Part shown: piece by piece, positions 25,709-34,779 of the stretch
Position numbering within the stretch: the first letter of the stretch is position 1
How the letters are laid out: each line of letters starts with the position of its first letter
Assembly (NCBI GenBank): GCA_023262005.1
Contig: JALREL010000158.1
Coordinates: forward strand, 1-47,370
Direction: 5' to 3'
Length of the DNA stretch: 47,370 nt
From: Sphingorhabdus sp.
GTDB lineage: Bacteria; Pseudomonadota; Alphaproteobacteria; Sphingomonadales; Sphingomonadaceae
The notes under the pieces: model-generated
Told to the model about the DNA's origin: nothing
The model's input: the letters and a program-made list of their open reading frames with translations, nothing else
The model's database searches: none
Made by a program: the position numbers and the translations under genes

Positions 25709-26665
25709 CTAGCCATGAACGGCGTCACTGCCAGGAAGGGAAGCCTGTCCGCGGAGGTTCTGCTCGATCCATCCGACAAGCAAATCCGCGATCGCTGCGC
25801 TGTTTATCTCACTCATCAGCATGTGTCCATTGCCCCCGAGGCCATGCTCTTCAAGGCGGATATGCTCAAAAATATTTCCGCGATCGCGAATGAACGCGGC
25901 CGCGCGCGCATTGGCATCACGCATCCAACTTGCCTCGGCCGTGACGATTGCCACGGGTCGCTCGAACGGATCGGCCGTCCCGGCATAGGGCGCCGCACAA
26001 AGACCGTTCTCAAACGTTCCGAGTGGATGAACCATCCCAGGATAGCCCAGTGGCTCGATCGCGAGGATCCCCGCAACCTTGTCGCCGCCCTTGGCAGCTA
26101 GGGCCCAACCGCACGGACCACCGGCCGAATGACTGACGATGATCGTAGGGCCGGTCAATTCGAACAGTTGGTCGGCGATTGCCTCGACATGATGCTGGCT
26201 CGCCGCAAGCGTAGTCGCCATCGGACCTTGGCTCGCCATAAACCGGTCGCCAGCCTGGGGATCCTTGGGCCAGCGATCATGCTTTGCCGCCTCGGGCCAG
26301 AGATCATGCCGTGCCGGTTCAACAAAACGAGGATAAAGGAACCCATAGTCCGGAAGCGGCAACGCCGGGCCAAGTATCCGTTCGTTCCAGGCGCACCGCC
26401 CGTGTCCAGGGCGATCAAGGATAAAAACCGGATAGCCCGCGCTCAGAAAGCTATGCGCCCAGCCAGGCCGACCATCGGGTGTCCGCAGGAATTCGGACCC
26501 TTGCCCGCCCCCTCCGTGAACGAAGAGCACGGACACCGGCCGCGACTGCTCGGGTATGAACCACTCGACATAGGCACCGATCCCCGGCCAGATTTTGCCC
26601 TCAGCGTGAACGGGTTCACCGGTGAGGAACCGGCCGCCGAAGTCCTTGAGTCGATACGGCCCCAC
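25709..26665 (-). CDS. alpha/beta hydrolase of unknown substrate in the nic operon
   Basis: A 318-residue alpha/beta-hydrolase-fold protein without signal peptide. VLFVHGGGGQGSEFL gives the oxyanion-hole strand, FILDRPGHGR the next loop, and IIVSHSAGGPCGWALA the nucleophile elbow with Ser; EEHGLGGNGHML near the C-terminus supplies the His. The start is a GTG at 26665, eight bases from the stop of the monooxygenase gene, so translation is probably coupled. It is distinct from NicD, which lies in the same operon. Esterase or C-C bond hydrolase on a pathway intermediate are both possible. Confidence 0.8.
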   Translation of the reverse strand: MGPYRLKDFGGRFLTGEPVHAEGKIWPGIGAYVEWFIPEQSRPVSVLFVHGGGGQGSEFLRTPDGRPGWAHSFLSAGYPVFILDRPGHGRCAWNERILGPALPLPDYGFLYPRFVEPARHDLWPEAAKHDRWPKDPQAGDRFMASQGPMATTLAASQHHVEAIADQLFELTGPTIIVSHSAGGPCGWALAAKGGDKVAGILAIEPLGYPGMVHPLGTFENGLCAAPYAGTADPFERPVAIVTAEASWMRDANARAAAFIRDRGNIFEHIRLEEHGLGGNGHMLMSEINSAAIADLLVGWIEQNLRGQASLPGSDAVHG

Positions 26666-26672
26666 GATGACC

Positions 26673-27836
26673 TCAGAAATGAGTGATCAATTGGTCGGTG
26701 AAACTCAGTTCCCTTCGGATCAGTTCCTGATCCCCCGCGACGGTGCGGAGGAACTGAATTCGCTCCTCCTTCTCCTGGCCTTCCTTGAGATAATAGAGGT
26801 TGCGCAGGTTGAGCGAAGCGCGCGGTGACGTGATTTCGGTAAAAATGCGCCGCCGGTCTTGTTCGTAGAATTCCAGAATGTCGTGATCGGCGCCATCATG
26901 TATCACCCGGTTCAGAGCTTCGATCAAAGCGAACGCATCGAACATTCCGCCCGTGAGGCCGAGGCCGCCGGTCGGATTGGTCACATGTGCGGCATCGCCT
27001 ACGAGGATGACGCGGCCTACGCGCATCTTGTCCGCCACGCGCTGGTGCATTCGGTAGGGCGAGGCGGCCAGAACTTCGTACGGCAGATCGGGCAGGTGGT
27101 CGGCGAACATGGCATCGATGCGTTCGGGCAACCCCTCGAGGGGTAATTCCGGATCTTCGACGAAGGTAACGCGCCAAGCGTCCGACTGATCGATCTTGCA
27201 GATGACCGCGCCATGCTTTTGGTCGATCTGCATGACTGTCGGCGAATATCCCAACGATGACAGATCGATCTTTGTATTGGTCGCGATGTAGCGGTTGGGC
27301 CAGGTCACGCCGAAGAATTGCAGCCCGAGAACATCTCTGCGCACCGTGCTGTTCGCGCCGTCGGCGCCAATAAGGAAATCACCCTCCAAGCGTTCCGGCC
27401 CGCCCGGTCCGTCGAGCTCGGCGACCACGCCACCCGCATGCTGGCTGCAACCTTTCAAGCGCGCCTCGTAGCGGATTTCGATATTAGGAAGCATCGCGAC
27501 ATGGCGGGCCAGAACCCGGGAGAGCAAGCCTTGATGCAGATGCAGGGCCTGGCCGTCCTCATAGGCTGGCGAACCCGCCCACTCGATCATTTCGCCCGTG
27601 CTGTGGATGTGCCAGCCGAAGGTCTGCCGAAGGAAGCCCTCGTTGACACAGTCTTGCAAAAGCCCGAGCTTCTCGAGGTACGGCAAAACAGGATAGTGGT
27701 AGACAAGCGCTCGCGGACTATCGTTGAGCTGCGCCTCGGATTCGAGGATTGTAACGCGCGTCCCCGCTTTCGCGAGGCCGATCGCCGTGAGCAGGCCGGT
27801 CGGTCCCGCGCCGGCGATGATTACATGTTGGGTCAT
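26673..27836 (-). CDS. FAD-dependent aromatic-ring monooxygenase (PHBH family)
   Basis: A 387-residue class A flavin monooxygenase. It has the FAD loop HVIIAGAGPTGLLTAIGLAK (about 4-23), the DG motif IGADGANSTVRRDVLG (about 157-172), and the GD motif VILVGDAAHVTNPTGGLGLTGG (about 279-300). Enzymes of this family hydroxylate phenolic or hydroxypyridine rings with NAD(P)H and O2. Placed next to nicX, it most likely makes 2,5-dihydroxypyridine, either from a 6-hydroxypyridine with a 3-acyl chain (as 6-hydroxy-3-succinoylpyridine hydroxylase does) or by decarboxylating hydroxylation. It does not resemble NicC (6-hydroxynicotinate 3-monooxygenase) as I remember it. Overlaps nicF by four bases. Confidence 0.85.
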   Translation of the reverse strand: MTQHVIIAGAGPTGLLTAIGLAKAGTRVTILESEAQLNDSPRALVYHYPVLPYLEKLGLLQDCVNEGFLRQTFGWHIHSTGEMIEWAGSPAYEDGQALHLHQGLLSRVLARHVAMLPNIEIRYEARLKGCSQHAGGVVAELDGPGGPERLEGDFLIGADGANSTVRRDVLGLQFFGVTWPNRYIATNTKIDLSSLGYSPTVMQIDQKHGAVICKIDQSDAWRVTFVEDPELPLEGLPERIDAMFADHLPDLPYEVLAASPYRMHQRVADKMRVGRVILVGDAAHVTNPTGGLGLTGGMFDAFALIEALNRVIHDGADHDILEFYEQDRRRIFTEITSPRASLNLRNLYYLKEGQEKEERIQFLRTVAGDQELIRRELSFTDQLITHF

Positions 27837-28501
27837 TGATCTACCTCTCCTTCATTAACCGAGCCCCGCCCCTCCAAAGCCCCGAGCTGGCCGAACCAGT
27901 TCAGGATGTCGTCGGAGCTGGTAACGTCGCCATATTTTTGGGCGATGTCATAAAGATTGGCTTCGTGCGGCGCGGACGCCCGGTCCGCGCAGCAATCGCG
28001 CGGCACCAGCACGATAAAACCGGATTGCACGGCATCGACGACGGTCGCGCGCACGCATCCCGATGTGGTCGCTCCCGTAACTACAACCGTATCGACCCCG
28101 GCAGCGGTAAGCAGACCGGCAAGATTGGTGCCATGAAAGGCCGACGCACCATGCTTGACGATGATGGGATCGCCTGCGGCGATGCCCGTCGCGCTGTCGA
28201 TCTCGACCAACCTCGTGCCCGCCAACAGCGCCTTCATGCCGGTCGCCTTGCGAAGCCAGGGCAATGCCTCCGCCTCCCACGGCTGATAGGCGATCGTGGT
28301 GTAAATAACGGGAAAGCCGCGTTCGCGCGCACCATCAGTGAGCCGACGCGTCGCAGCGATCTCAGCCTTCATATCCGTGGCTGTGGGATAGCTGGTGTCG
28401 GTGAAGCCGTAGGAGAAATCGACCACGATAACCGCCGGACGGGTTCCTCTGGGAGCGCTGCGGCCGAATCCGGCCCTTTCATAAACCTCAGCCTGCGACA
28501 T
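27833..28501 (-). CDS. nicF: maleamate amidohydrolase (NicF), isochorismatase fold
   Basis: A 222-residue cysteine hydrolase. ATG 28501 is chosen because MSQAEVYERAGFG begins the family; a longer frame into nicX is open. The catalytic triad is visible: Asp in VIVVDFSYGF (about 28-32), Lys in IIVKHGASAFHGT (about 115), Cys in TGATTSGCVRATVVDA (about 148). NicF converts maleamate to maleate and ammonia in nicotinate degradation. It overlaps nicX by 14 bases and the monooxygenase gene by 4, in one operon. Assignment rests on the fold plus the neighbours NicX, NicD and NicE. Confidence 0.88.
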   Translation of the reverse strand: MSQAEVYERAGFGRSAPRGTRPAVIVVDFSYGFTDTSYPTATDMKAEIAATRRLTDGARERGFPVIYTTIAYQPWEAEALPWLRKATGMKALLAGTRLVEIDSATGIAAGDPIIVKHGASAFHGTNLAGLLTAAGVDTVVVTGATTSGCVRATVVDAVQSGFIVLVPRDCCADRASAPHEANLYDIAQKYGDVTSSDDILNWFGQLGALEGRGSVNEGEVDQ

Positions 28502-29564
28502 CGAACACCTTGCTTTCCGCCTCCCTCGAACGGCCGTTTCGGTCGAACTGGAGTTCCTTGACCACGATTTCACCATCGATCAGCACCGGTTTGCCATCGA
28601 GGAAGAGTGAGCAGCCGCGCATGGGAATATCGAGGTGGCAGGCCGTATCGTTCATTCCGCCAAGCTCGTTGTTGGGGCCGGTCGAAAACAGCACATTGCC
28701 GAGATAGCTGCGCGGCTCCATCCCCATGCCCCCGGGAAATTCGCCCGGCGTCATTCGATGCCATTTGGCATCCGGATTCATCCCCCAGCCAATATGGCTC
28801 ATGGCAAATCCGCGCTCGTCCTCAAAGTCGGCCATATAGGATTTGACGAGGTCGGCTTCCAAGCCGCCGCGGATGTCCGTGATCCATCCCCGCTTGATCG
28901 TATAGGTAATTGGCTCGCGAACGTAGATATTCTGGGGGAGGAGCACGTCGCCCGGCCCCACGACGATCTGACCATCGACACCGTCATCGTCCCCGCCGGT
29001 AAATACGAAGCCTGAAGGCCAATGATCCCAACGCCCGGGCTGGTCCGTGCAGGCATATTCGGTGATGGTGGGGTATGTGCCGAGCTTGTAGATCACATCG
29101 GTTCCATGAGGTGAGGTGATGTGCATCGTCTTGGCCTGCGCCAGCAATTCCCCCGCCCGCTCGACTTTCTCGCGCAGTTCAGGGTTCGGCAACATGCGCG
29201 CGAGCAGTTCGGGCGGCTCGACCACGGTCAGCACGCGCGTGCCGGCCGCCTGGATCGCCATCTGCTCCGGCGAGAACAGCAGAAAAATGCAGTCGATGAG
29301 CATGTCGGCGTTCTTGAGGGCCTCAACCGCCTCCGGCATGGCGGCGAGCGACGTCTGGCCGACCGCCCACCCCCCCATGGGAGACGCCGCGGGAAGGCGC
29401 ATGTGATAAATATTCGCGCCCAACGTCCTGCCGGCAGCGAGGAAGGCATCTGCATAGTCGAGGCGTTCGTCGCCCTGGGTGAGGACAATCAGGCGCTCGT
29501 TCGCACGCACTCCGGACATCTTCAGTTGATGCAGGCAAATTTCGATAAAGCTTGCGCGATCCAT
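28488..29564 (-). CDS. nicX: 2,5-dihydroxypyridine 5,6-dioxygenase (NicX)
   Basis: A 358-residue protein of the aminopeptidase-T-like (M29) fold with the sequence features of NicX. EPPELLARMLPNPE, YPTITEYACTDQPGRWDHWPSGF and LFSTGPNNELGG all match what I recall of NicX. The metal-binding triad reported for the family (two His, one Asp) can be placed in MSHIGWGMNP and CHLDIPMRGC. NicX opens the ring of 2,5-dihydroxypyridine with O2 and Fe(II), giving N-formylmaleamate. ATG 29564 is used; residues before it are unlike the family. The gene lies 19 bases after nicD, in the same operon. Confidence 0.92.
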   Translation of the reverse strand: MDRASFIEICLHQLKMSGVRANERLIVLTQGDERLDYADAFLAAGRTLGANIYHMRLPAASPMGGWAVGQTSLAAMPEAVEALKNADMLIDCIFLLFSPEQMAIQAAGTRVLTVVEPPELLARMLPNPELREKVERAGELLAQAKTMHITSPHGTDVIYKLGTYPTITEYACTDQPGRWDHWPSGFVFTGGDDDGVDGQIVVGPGDVLLPQNIYVREPITYTIKRGWITDIRGGLEADLVKSYMADFEDERGFAMSHIGWGMNPDAKWHRMTPGEFPGGMGMEPRSYLGNVLFSTGPNNELGGMNDTACHLDIPMRGCSLFLDGKPVLIDGEIVVKELQFDRNGRSREAESKVFDVAG

Positions 29565-29583
29565 TGCGGACGCTCCAATTCTG

Positions 29584-30369
29584 TCAAATTCTGAAATCGC
29601 TGACGGCGCGCAAAAAACCATCTAGGTCGTCCCACGGGATCATGTGCCCCGCGCCCTCGACCGTCGTGATTTCGATGTTCGGCGCAAGGCACTTGAACTC
29701 TGTGATGTCAGCCTCTTCGATCACCGGAGAGGCGCCGGCCACTACCAGGCGCATCGGCAAATCGAGGTGCGGCAAGTCCTGATGAATGTCGTCGGCGTGA
29801 AAACCCTTATAGGCGGTATCGATCGCATCAAGATCACAGCTATGGAGCCACTCAGCCCGCAGCGCGCGCTGCTCTTCGGTCCAGGTGGGGCAGAAGGTCT
29901 TCATGTCCTCCGCCGAACAGCCCCGCTGTGCCAACAGGATGGAGTCTTCGTACCAGGGCCAGGCCGAGGGATAGGGACGCCGGCCGGGTCCGCTTACCGG
30001 CGGATCGACGAGGATCAGCCCGCCAAAGACCCCCGGCGCCTTGCGAGCAGCGCGGATCGCCGTGCGTGCGCCCATCGAATGGCCAAGAACGATAGGCGCG
30101 TCCATTTCGAGCGCCTCAACAAGAGCGACAGCGTCGTCCGCCATCGCATCGAGCGAATAGTCGAGGTCTCCCCCTTGGCTGAGCCCGCGCCCCCGCACAT
30201 CCAGAACATGAACTTCGAAATGCTCCGAAAGGGGTTTTGCAACGAAGTCCCAGGTGACCGCCGGCGAGGTAATCCCCGGAATCAACAGCATTTGCGGGCC
30301 GCCCTCACCGTGCTGAATCAGATGGTGCCGGATGCCGTTCGCATGGACGTTATAGCCGCGCATCGCCAT
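29584..30369 (-). CDS. nicD: N-formylmaleamate deformylase (NicD)
   Basis: A 261-residue alpha/beta hydrolase matching NicD features: NVHANGIRHHLIQHG, LLIPGITSPAVTWDFVA, VLDVRGRGLS, the nucleophile elbow VLGHSMGARTAIRAA (Ser about 98), LVDPPVSGPGRRPYP, FCPTWTEEQRALRAEWLH, and GAGHMIPWDDLDGF with the catalytic His. NicD releases formate from N-formylmaleamate to give maleamate. It lies four bases after nicE. This is one of the most secure assignments in the window because long stretches recall characterised NicD. Confidence 0.92.
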   Translation of the reverse strand: MAMRGYNVHANGIRHHLIQHGEGGPQMLLIPGITSPAVTWDFVAKPLSEHFEVHVLDVRGRGLSQGGDLDYSLDAMADDAVALVEALEMDAPIVLGHSMGARTAIRAARKAPGVFGGLILVDPPVSGPGRRPYPSAWPWYEDSILLAQRGCSAEDMKTFCPTWTEEQRALRAEWLHSCDLDAIDTAYKGFHADDIHQDLPHLDLPMRLVVAGASPVIEEADITEFKCLAPNIEITTVEGAGHMIPWDDLDGFLRAVSDFRI

Positions 30370-30373
30370 CCCC

Positions 30374-31126
30374 TTAGTAGGCGCCAGAAAGCAGGGTGCC
30401 GCCGCCGGGCACCCGCGTGTCGAGATCGAGCGACTTGAGCATCGCCCAGGTCGTGGCGATCGCCGCGGTCAAAACGGGCTTGCCGACCTGCGCCTCGACA
30501 ATCGAGACAGCGGGCAGAGACGGCATCTGCACACATGCCGACAGCACGACCGCGTCGACGTCGCCGATCTGTTCCATGCTGGCGACAATGCCGGGAAGAC
30601 GGGCCGGGTCGTGCCCGGCAACCGCGAGATTGTCGGAAATCTCAAGAGCGCGCCATTCCGTCACTTCAATACCCTCACTGCGGATATAGTTCACGACCAT
30701 CTCCGTCAGCGGCTTCATATAGGGAGCAACGATAGCGACCTTCTTCGCGCCAATCGCCTTGATGCCATCGACAAGCGCTCCGGCGGAGGAGACAACGGGC
30801 GCTGAATTGCCGTTGTCGACGGTGACCTGATGCAGCCTCGCCTGCGACTCGCGATGATAGCCATGCCCCATCGACATGATCGCCACGAGGCAGGCATAGC
30901 CCATCACATCGACCGCAGCGTCGGACAGTTCAAGCGCGCAGCGATCACTCGCCGCATCCATCGCGGCCAATTCTTCCTTCGTGACATGCTTCATCCGCAT
31001 GCGCGAGGAATGGAAGGTGAAGCGCTCAGGCGAAATCGTCTCACGCGCACGCAAGAGTGCCGGAATCTCGGTTTCCATCGTCACGTTGGAACTCGGCACG
31101 ATCTGGCCGATGCGATAGGTTCTCAT
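30374..31126 (-). CDS. nicE: maleate cis-trans isomerase (NicE)
   Basis: A 250-residue Asp/Glu-racemase-fold protein. It begins RIGQIVPSSNVTMETEIPAL, characteristic of maleate isomerase. Both active cysteines are present: MGYACLVAIMS (about Cys79) and VVLSACVQMPSLPAV (about Cys197). It converts maleate to fumarate, which enters the citric acid cycle. It is the first gene of a seven-gene operon running leftward. AAGGAG lies seven bases before ATG 31126, and an operator-like palindrome at 31154-31171 overlaps where its promoter must be. Confidence 0.92.
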   Translation of the reverse strand: MRTYRIGQIVPSSNVTMETEIPALLRARETISPERFTFHSSRMRMKHVTKEELAAMDAASDRCALELSDAAVDVMGYACLVAIMSMGHGYHRESQARLHQVTVDNGNSAPVVSSAGALVDGIKAIGAKKVAIVAPYMKPLTEMVVNYIRSEGIEVTEWRALEISDNLAVAGHDPARLPGIVASMEQIGDVDAVVLSACVQMPSLPAVSIVEAQVGKPVLTAAIATTWAMLKSLDLDTRVPGGGTLLSGAY

Positions 31127-31153
31127 GAGGATCTCCTTTACTCATATATATTA

Positions 31154-31171
31154 ATTAGTCACTCGTATAAA
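31154..31171 (-). promoter_or_regulatory. Operator-like palindrome, site 4 (ATTAG-TCACTCGT-ATAAA)
   Basis: It lies 28 bases upstream of the nicE start. Each arm differs from ATTAT/ATAAT at one position. The spacer keeps the ACTCGT core that matches ATTCGT in sites 2 and 3. Its position fits repression of the nic operon. Confidence 0.6.
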
Positions 31172-32123
31172 TACAAGCGAAATTCGCCGGCCGCATGCAT
31201 TGGATACACGCCGAGCGAAGCGTTGCAGTAACAAAATCGCATAGCAACCCACCACTCTCAATATAATGTAACAGTTTCATAGCTATAAGGGGTATGCCAT
31301 AAAAACCTCCGTACAAAGCTGTTGGCTTGAAGCGGTGAGGGCTTCCCACGCTATGGCAATCTCGCCTAGGCCAGACGATTATGAAAAAGTTCTGCAATAC
31401 GATCAAATTCTGCGAATGCGGTATTTTCTGAAACGTCCACAATCAATTTTGTTGGGCTGTACTTGCCGCGCCGAAAGCAAAAGAACTGAGGCCAATCTGC
31501 GCAGCCATTTTTGCAGATCCGCCAACCATTGCTTGAAAATCGCCCGTTAACTCATGCAGGTCGAGCACATGGGCCGATTAGTCGACTTGAAAGCAGGCGA
31601 TCAAAATAAAACCTATCACAACATCAATCCCCAATGTTTTTTGCCGGCGTTTGGTGAAGGAACTTTCCAACCTGGTTAGTCGCTTACTACCATTGAATAC
31701 CTCAAGGGCTGCCACCCGACGCCGCCGATGCTTCCCCCCGACGCGAAAGCTCTCGCAGTCGTAGCTCCTTGGCACTGGGTAACGCCTGCGACGTTTATCC
31801 CCTCAAACTTTTACGCGCATTCAACTACTTGAAGCAGCAATTGAGCGCTGATCAAACATTGGCTTTCCAATGCACTATTGTGGATTTGTGAGCGCTTGAG
31901 GAAATCATCTCTCGCAATGGGACACCAACAAACCACTTTGGTAGCACAGTGAAATGGCGGATACTTGCCTCTTTCCCGAATGTGGCACGCGCAAAGCATG
32001 ATGATCAAACATTCAGTTTTATCGCTGCCGGTTGCGATAGGCGAGAGGCCGAACACTATACGAGTTTTCAAAAACGCGGCGGCTAACGTCAAACCAGACA
32101 CGGAAGGATTATCATTCAATTTG
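31172..32123. other. AT-richer gap with no recognisable gene
   Basis: Nearly 1 kb between the nicE promoter and the hairpin after the TonB receptor. Frames at 31335-31550 (plus), 31578-31775 (minus) and 31811-32119 (minus) are short, without ribosome sites, and match no family I know. It may contain decayed coding sequence. Confidence 0.4.
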
Positions 32124-32149
32124 CCCCCGCTGCAGCGTCGCAGCGGGGG
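32124..32149 (-). terminator. Strong hairpin after the TonB receptor gene
   Basis: CCCCCGCTGC and GCAGCGGGGG form a perfect ten-base stem with a six-base loop, about 36 bases past the receptor stop. On the reverse strand it is followed by CAAATTG rather than a clear T-run, so termination may be only partly intrinsic. Confidence 0.5.
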
Positions 32150-32184
32150 AAGTTTACCAAGAGATTTGTTTGTGGCTTCCCGGG

Positions 32185-34470
32185 TTAGAACCGGAAAGTA
32201 GCATCTACGCCATATGTGCGCGGCGTGCCCCGAATGAGGTAATCAAGCCCCGCAAACCTCAACGCTAAACCGTAGTTGAAATACTTCTGATTGAAGAGGT
32301 TTTTCACGCCTGCACCAACAGAAAAACGATCTCCGTTGTACGCAATCCGAGCGTTGGAAACCCAATAGCCCTTCTGGGAAACCGCTGTCGTTTGCGCAAT
32401 ATCAAAATAGATGCGCGAGGTATAAGACGCATCAATGTTGAGATCGACCGTCCCATCTTTAATTTCCGCGAGCACGAAGCCGCCCGTGAGGTTTAAGCTA
32501 AATTTCGCAGAATTTGATATTTGGTTCCCGGCGACAATGGTGCCGCTCGAACCTGATACGACAGCATCGTTGTCATATTCGGGATCCAGTGCACCAATGC
32601 CCACACCAAGCGTTACCCGATCTATTGGCCGCGCAGTTATCTCGGCTTCGATACCGCGGACGCGGGCACCACTGATCGAACGGAGAGGAAACAACCCCCC
32701 CGCTTCAGTCACGACGACCTGCTGGTTACGGTAGTCGGTCTGGAACAGTGAACCGTTGATCGTCAGCGTGCGATCTAGCAGGGTAGATTTGAAGCCAGCT
32801 TCATAGGTCCGCGCCGTCTCAGGGGGCGCGAAGGTGATTTCGGACGGATCACTGAACGCTTGCGCATTCACTGCACCGCTGCGATAGCCTTCGCGCATGG
32901 AGGCATAGAGCAAGACGTCGTCGGAAGGCTTCCAATTTACACCTACTTCGAAGCTGGTATTGCTAAAGGTGCTGCGGTCGGAATAGCCACTTATGGTTGG
33001 GAAGGCCAAGGGATCTATATTATCCCCTAGGAATGCGTTGAAGTTTGCAACAGCGACTTTATCCCGACTGAATCGCACACCGCCATATACGGAAACTGTC
33101 TCAGTTATTTCTAAATCGCCACGAAGATAAGCCGCATAGCTTTTGCGCTCTTGATCGAAACTATTTGACTGGACAAAACCCGTTCCGGTTGGCGTAAATC
33201 CAAAGCTGCATGCGGGACCGCAACCCGGATCGGTAAGGAGCGAATAATCGAACCCGGCATTGACCGAGTCTTTCGAATAGAAAAGACCGGCCTGAGCATT
33301 GAATGGTCCATCAAATGACGTCGCCAAACGCAACTCCTGAACGAACTGCTTGATATCTCGGCCAAAGGTGACGATCGGGTCATCAGCCTCGATAACAAGG
33401 CCGTCGTCATCTCCAATATCGACCCACTTGCCCCAGTCATAGGTCGTCACAGAGGTCAGCCTGATAACATCGGATGCATCCCAATTCATGATCAGGTTTA
33501 GCCCATCGCTGCGGATAGTCCGCTCTGGCGTGTTGGTCGTTGCAGTTTGAAAAAAGCCCAAGCCATTTCGGTTCGATCCGGGAAGACCGGACAAATTATT
33601 GCCGGGAAACAAAATTGCCGGATCATTGAAATCAATGTTCCCGGCGAACGGCGCATAGTTACGGCCACCGCTCCTAACATGGTTGTAACGTAGCGTAGCC
33701 TCAAAGCTGTTCGAGGGTTCGAACTGCAGTGCCCCTCTGAAAGCAAAGACGTCCGTCTGGTCCAGATCGCCAAGGCCCGGCGTCACGTTTTCAAGCACGC
33801 CAGTGTCATGGACGTAGAGCGCAGCAACGCGCACCGCCAGCACTCCATCTATCAAGGGAGCTTGCACGGCTCCCTGTAACCGAACACGATTAAAGTTACC
33901 GTAAGAGCCGGTTACATATCCTTCGGTCGAAAAACTAGGCTTTTTGGTTACGATGTTTACGGCACCACCTGTCGCATTCTTCCCGTAAAGCGTTCCCTGT
34001 GGGCCGCGAAGAACCTCGACGCGCTCGACGTCAAACAAAGGCATCGTTTCAAATGTTGAAAGACCGCGGATGCCTTCGTCGATATAGACGGCAATAGGCT
34101 TGCTCTGGTTCGCAGAATAGTCGGTTGAAGAAATACCCCGAATAACAAAGTTGGGCGGACCGCCTTCACCGAAGGGAGATGCGACTTGTGTATTTGGCGT
34201 AACCTTCATCAAATCGCCAATCTGCACCGCTTGGCGGGCCGCAATCGCCACTTCGCCAAAGGCGGAGACGGCAACCGGAACGTCCTGGAGACGTTGCTCG
34301 CGCCGTTGCGCGGTAACAATAATGTCGCCGGAGTCGCCTGCAACCTGCTGCTCTTCCTCGGGCGTTGCGGCATCCTGAGCATAAGCCGCCGAAGAATAAA
34401 CCAGCGGCAACGAAGCGAGCGAAACTGCCAACGCAGTATGTGCTGAACCGCGTATCAATCGAGCAATCAT
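32185..34470 (-). CDS. TonB-dependent outer-membrane receptor of the pyridine regulon
   Basis: A 761-residue receptor. The signal peptide ends SSAAYAQ at about 31. The TonB-box-like DIIVTAQRREQRLQDVPVAV (about 48-68) is characteristic of the sphingomonad FyuA/catabolic-receptor group. The plug ends with VERVEVLRGPQGTLYGKNAT, and the barrel ends in GVDATFRF with terminal Phe. GAGGGAGA precedes ATG 34470. An operator-like palindrome lies about 130 bases upstream, tying it to the nic and hydroxylase genes, so it probably imports the heteroaromatic substrate. Base composition is visibly more AT-rich than the chromosomal receptor at 259-3063. Confidence 0.92.
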   Translation of the reverse strand: MIARLIRGSAHTALAVSLASLPLVYSSAAYAQDAATPEEEQQVAGDSGDIIVTAQRREQRLQDVPVAVSAFGEVAIAARQAVQIGDLMKVTPNTQVASPFGEGGPPNFVIRGISSTDYSANQSKPIAVYIDEGIRGLSTFETMPLFDVERVEVLRGPQGTLYGKNATGGAVNIVTKKPSFSTEGYVTGSYGNFNRVRLQGAVQAPLIDGVLAVRVAALYVHDTGVLENVTPGLGDLDQTDVFAFRGALQFEPSNSFEATLRYNHVRSGGRNYAPFAGNIDFNDPAILFPGNNLSGLPGSNRNGLGFFQTATTNTPERTIRSDGLNLIMNWDASDVIRLTSVTTYDWGKWVDIGDDDGLVIEADDPIVTFGRDIKQFVQELRLATSFDGPFNAQAGLFYSKDSVNAGFDYSLLTDPGCGPACSFGFTPTGTGFVQSNSFDQERKSYAAYLRGDLEITETVSVYGGVRFSRDKVAVANFNAFLGDNIDPLAFPTISGYSDRSTFSNTSFEVGVNWKPSDDVLLYASMREGYRSGAVNAQAFSDPSEITFAPPETARTYEAGFKSTLLDRTLTINGSLFQTDYRNQQVVVTEAGGLFPLRSISGARVRGIEAEITARPIDRVTLGVGIGALDPEYDNDAVVSGSSGTIVAGNQISNSAKFSLNLTGGFVLAEIKDGTVDLNIDASYTSRIYFDIAQTTAVSQKGYWVSNARIAYNGDRFSVGAGVKNLFNQKYFNYGLALRFAGLDYLIRGTPRTYGVDATFRF

Positions 34471-34602
34471 TTCAATTCTCCCTCTTTATGTATGTCATTC
34501 CCACCGATCAGGACTCCATGGCATTCGAATTCCGCCATCCTCCTCCCGCTCGCGAACAAGCACTCCCGCCCAGAGAAGTACGGTTAAACCACCTTTGCTA
34601 TA

Positions 34603-34620
34603 ATTATCCTACTGCATAAT
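34603..34620 (-). promoter_or_regulatory. Operator-like palindrome, site 5 (ATTAT-CCTACTGC-ATAAT)
   Basis: Perfect arms with the same eight-base spacing as sites 1 and 2, 133 bases upstream of the TonB receptor start, in the divergent region shared with the APC permease. Confidence 0.65.
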
Positions 34621-34779
34621 TTATGTCATTGTCAACGTCAATGCAAGCCTATCTTAATTGCCCTCGCGGTCCACTCTGCGCCAAAAAAGCACCTAGAATA
34701 TAGCATATTATCATTAGTTTATGAAATTTTTTATGGATCGAATCGGAGGAGATATGACCACCTTGCCATCCTGACATAA

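Noticed and set aside
24759-25712. A 317-codon plus-strand frame
   Set aside because: Antisense of the tetR gene; the TetR helix-turn-helix is on the reverse strand.
26673-27836. Naming the flavin monooxygenase nicC
   Set aside because: The general fold matches, but the sequence around the FAD loop and the PRALVYHYPVLPYLEKLGLL region differ from NicC as I recall it, so only the family is named.
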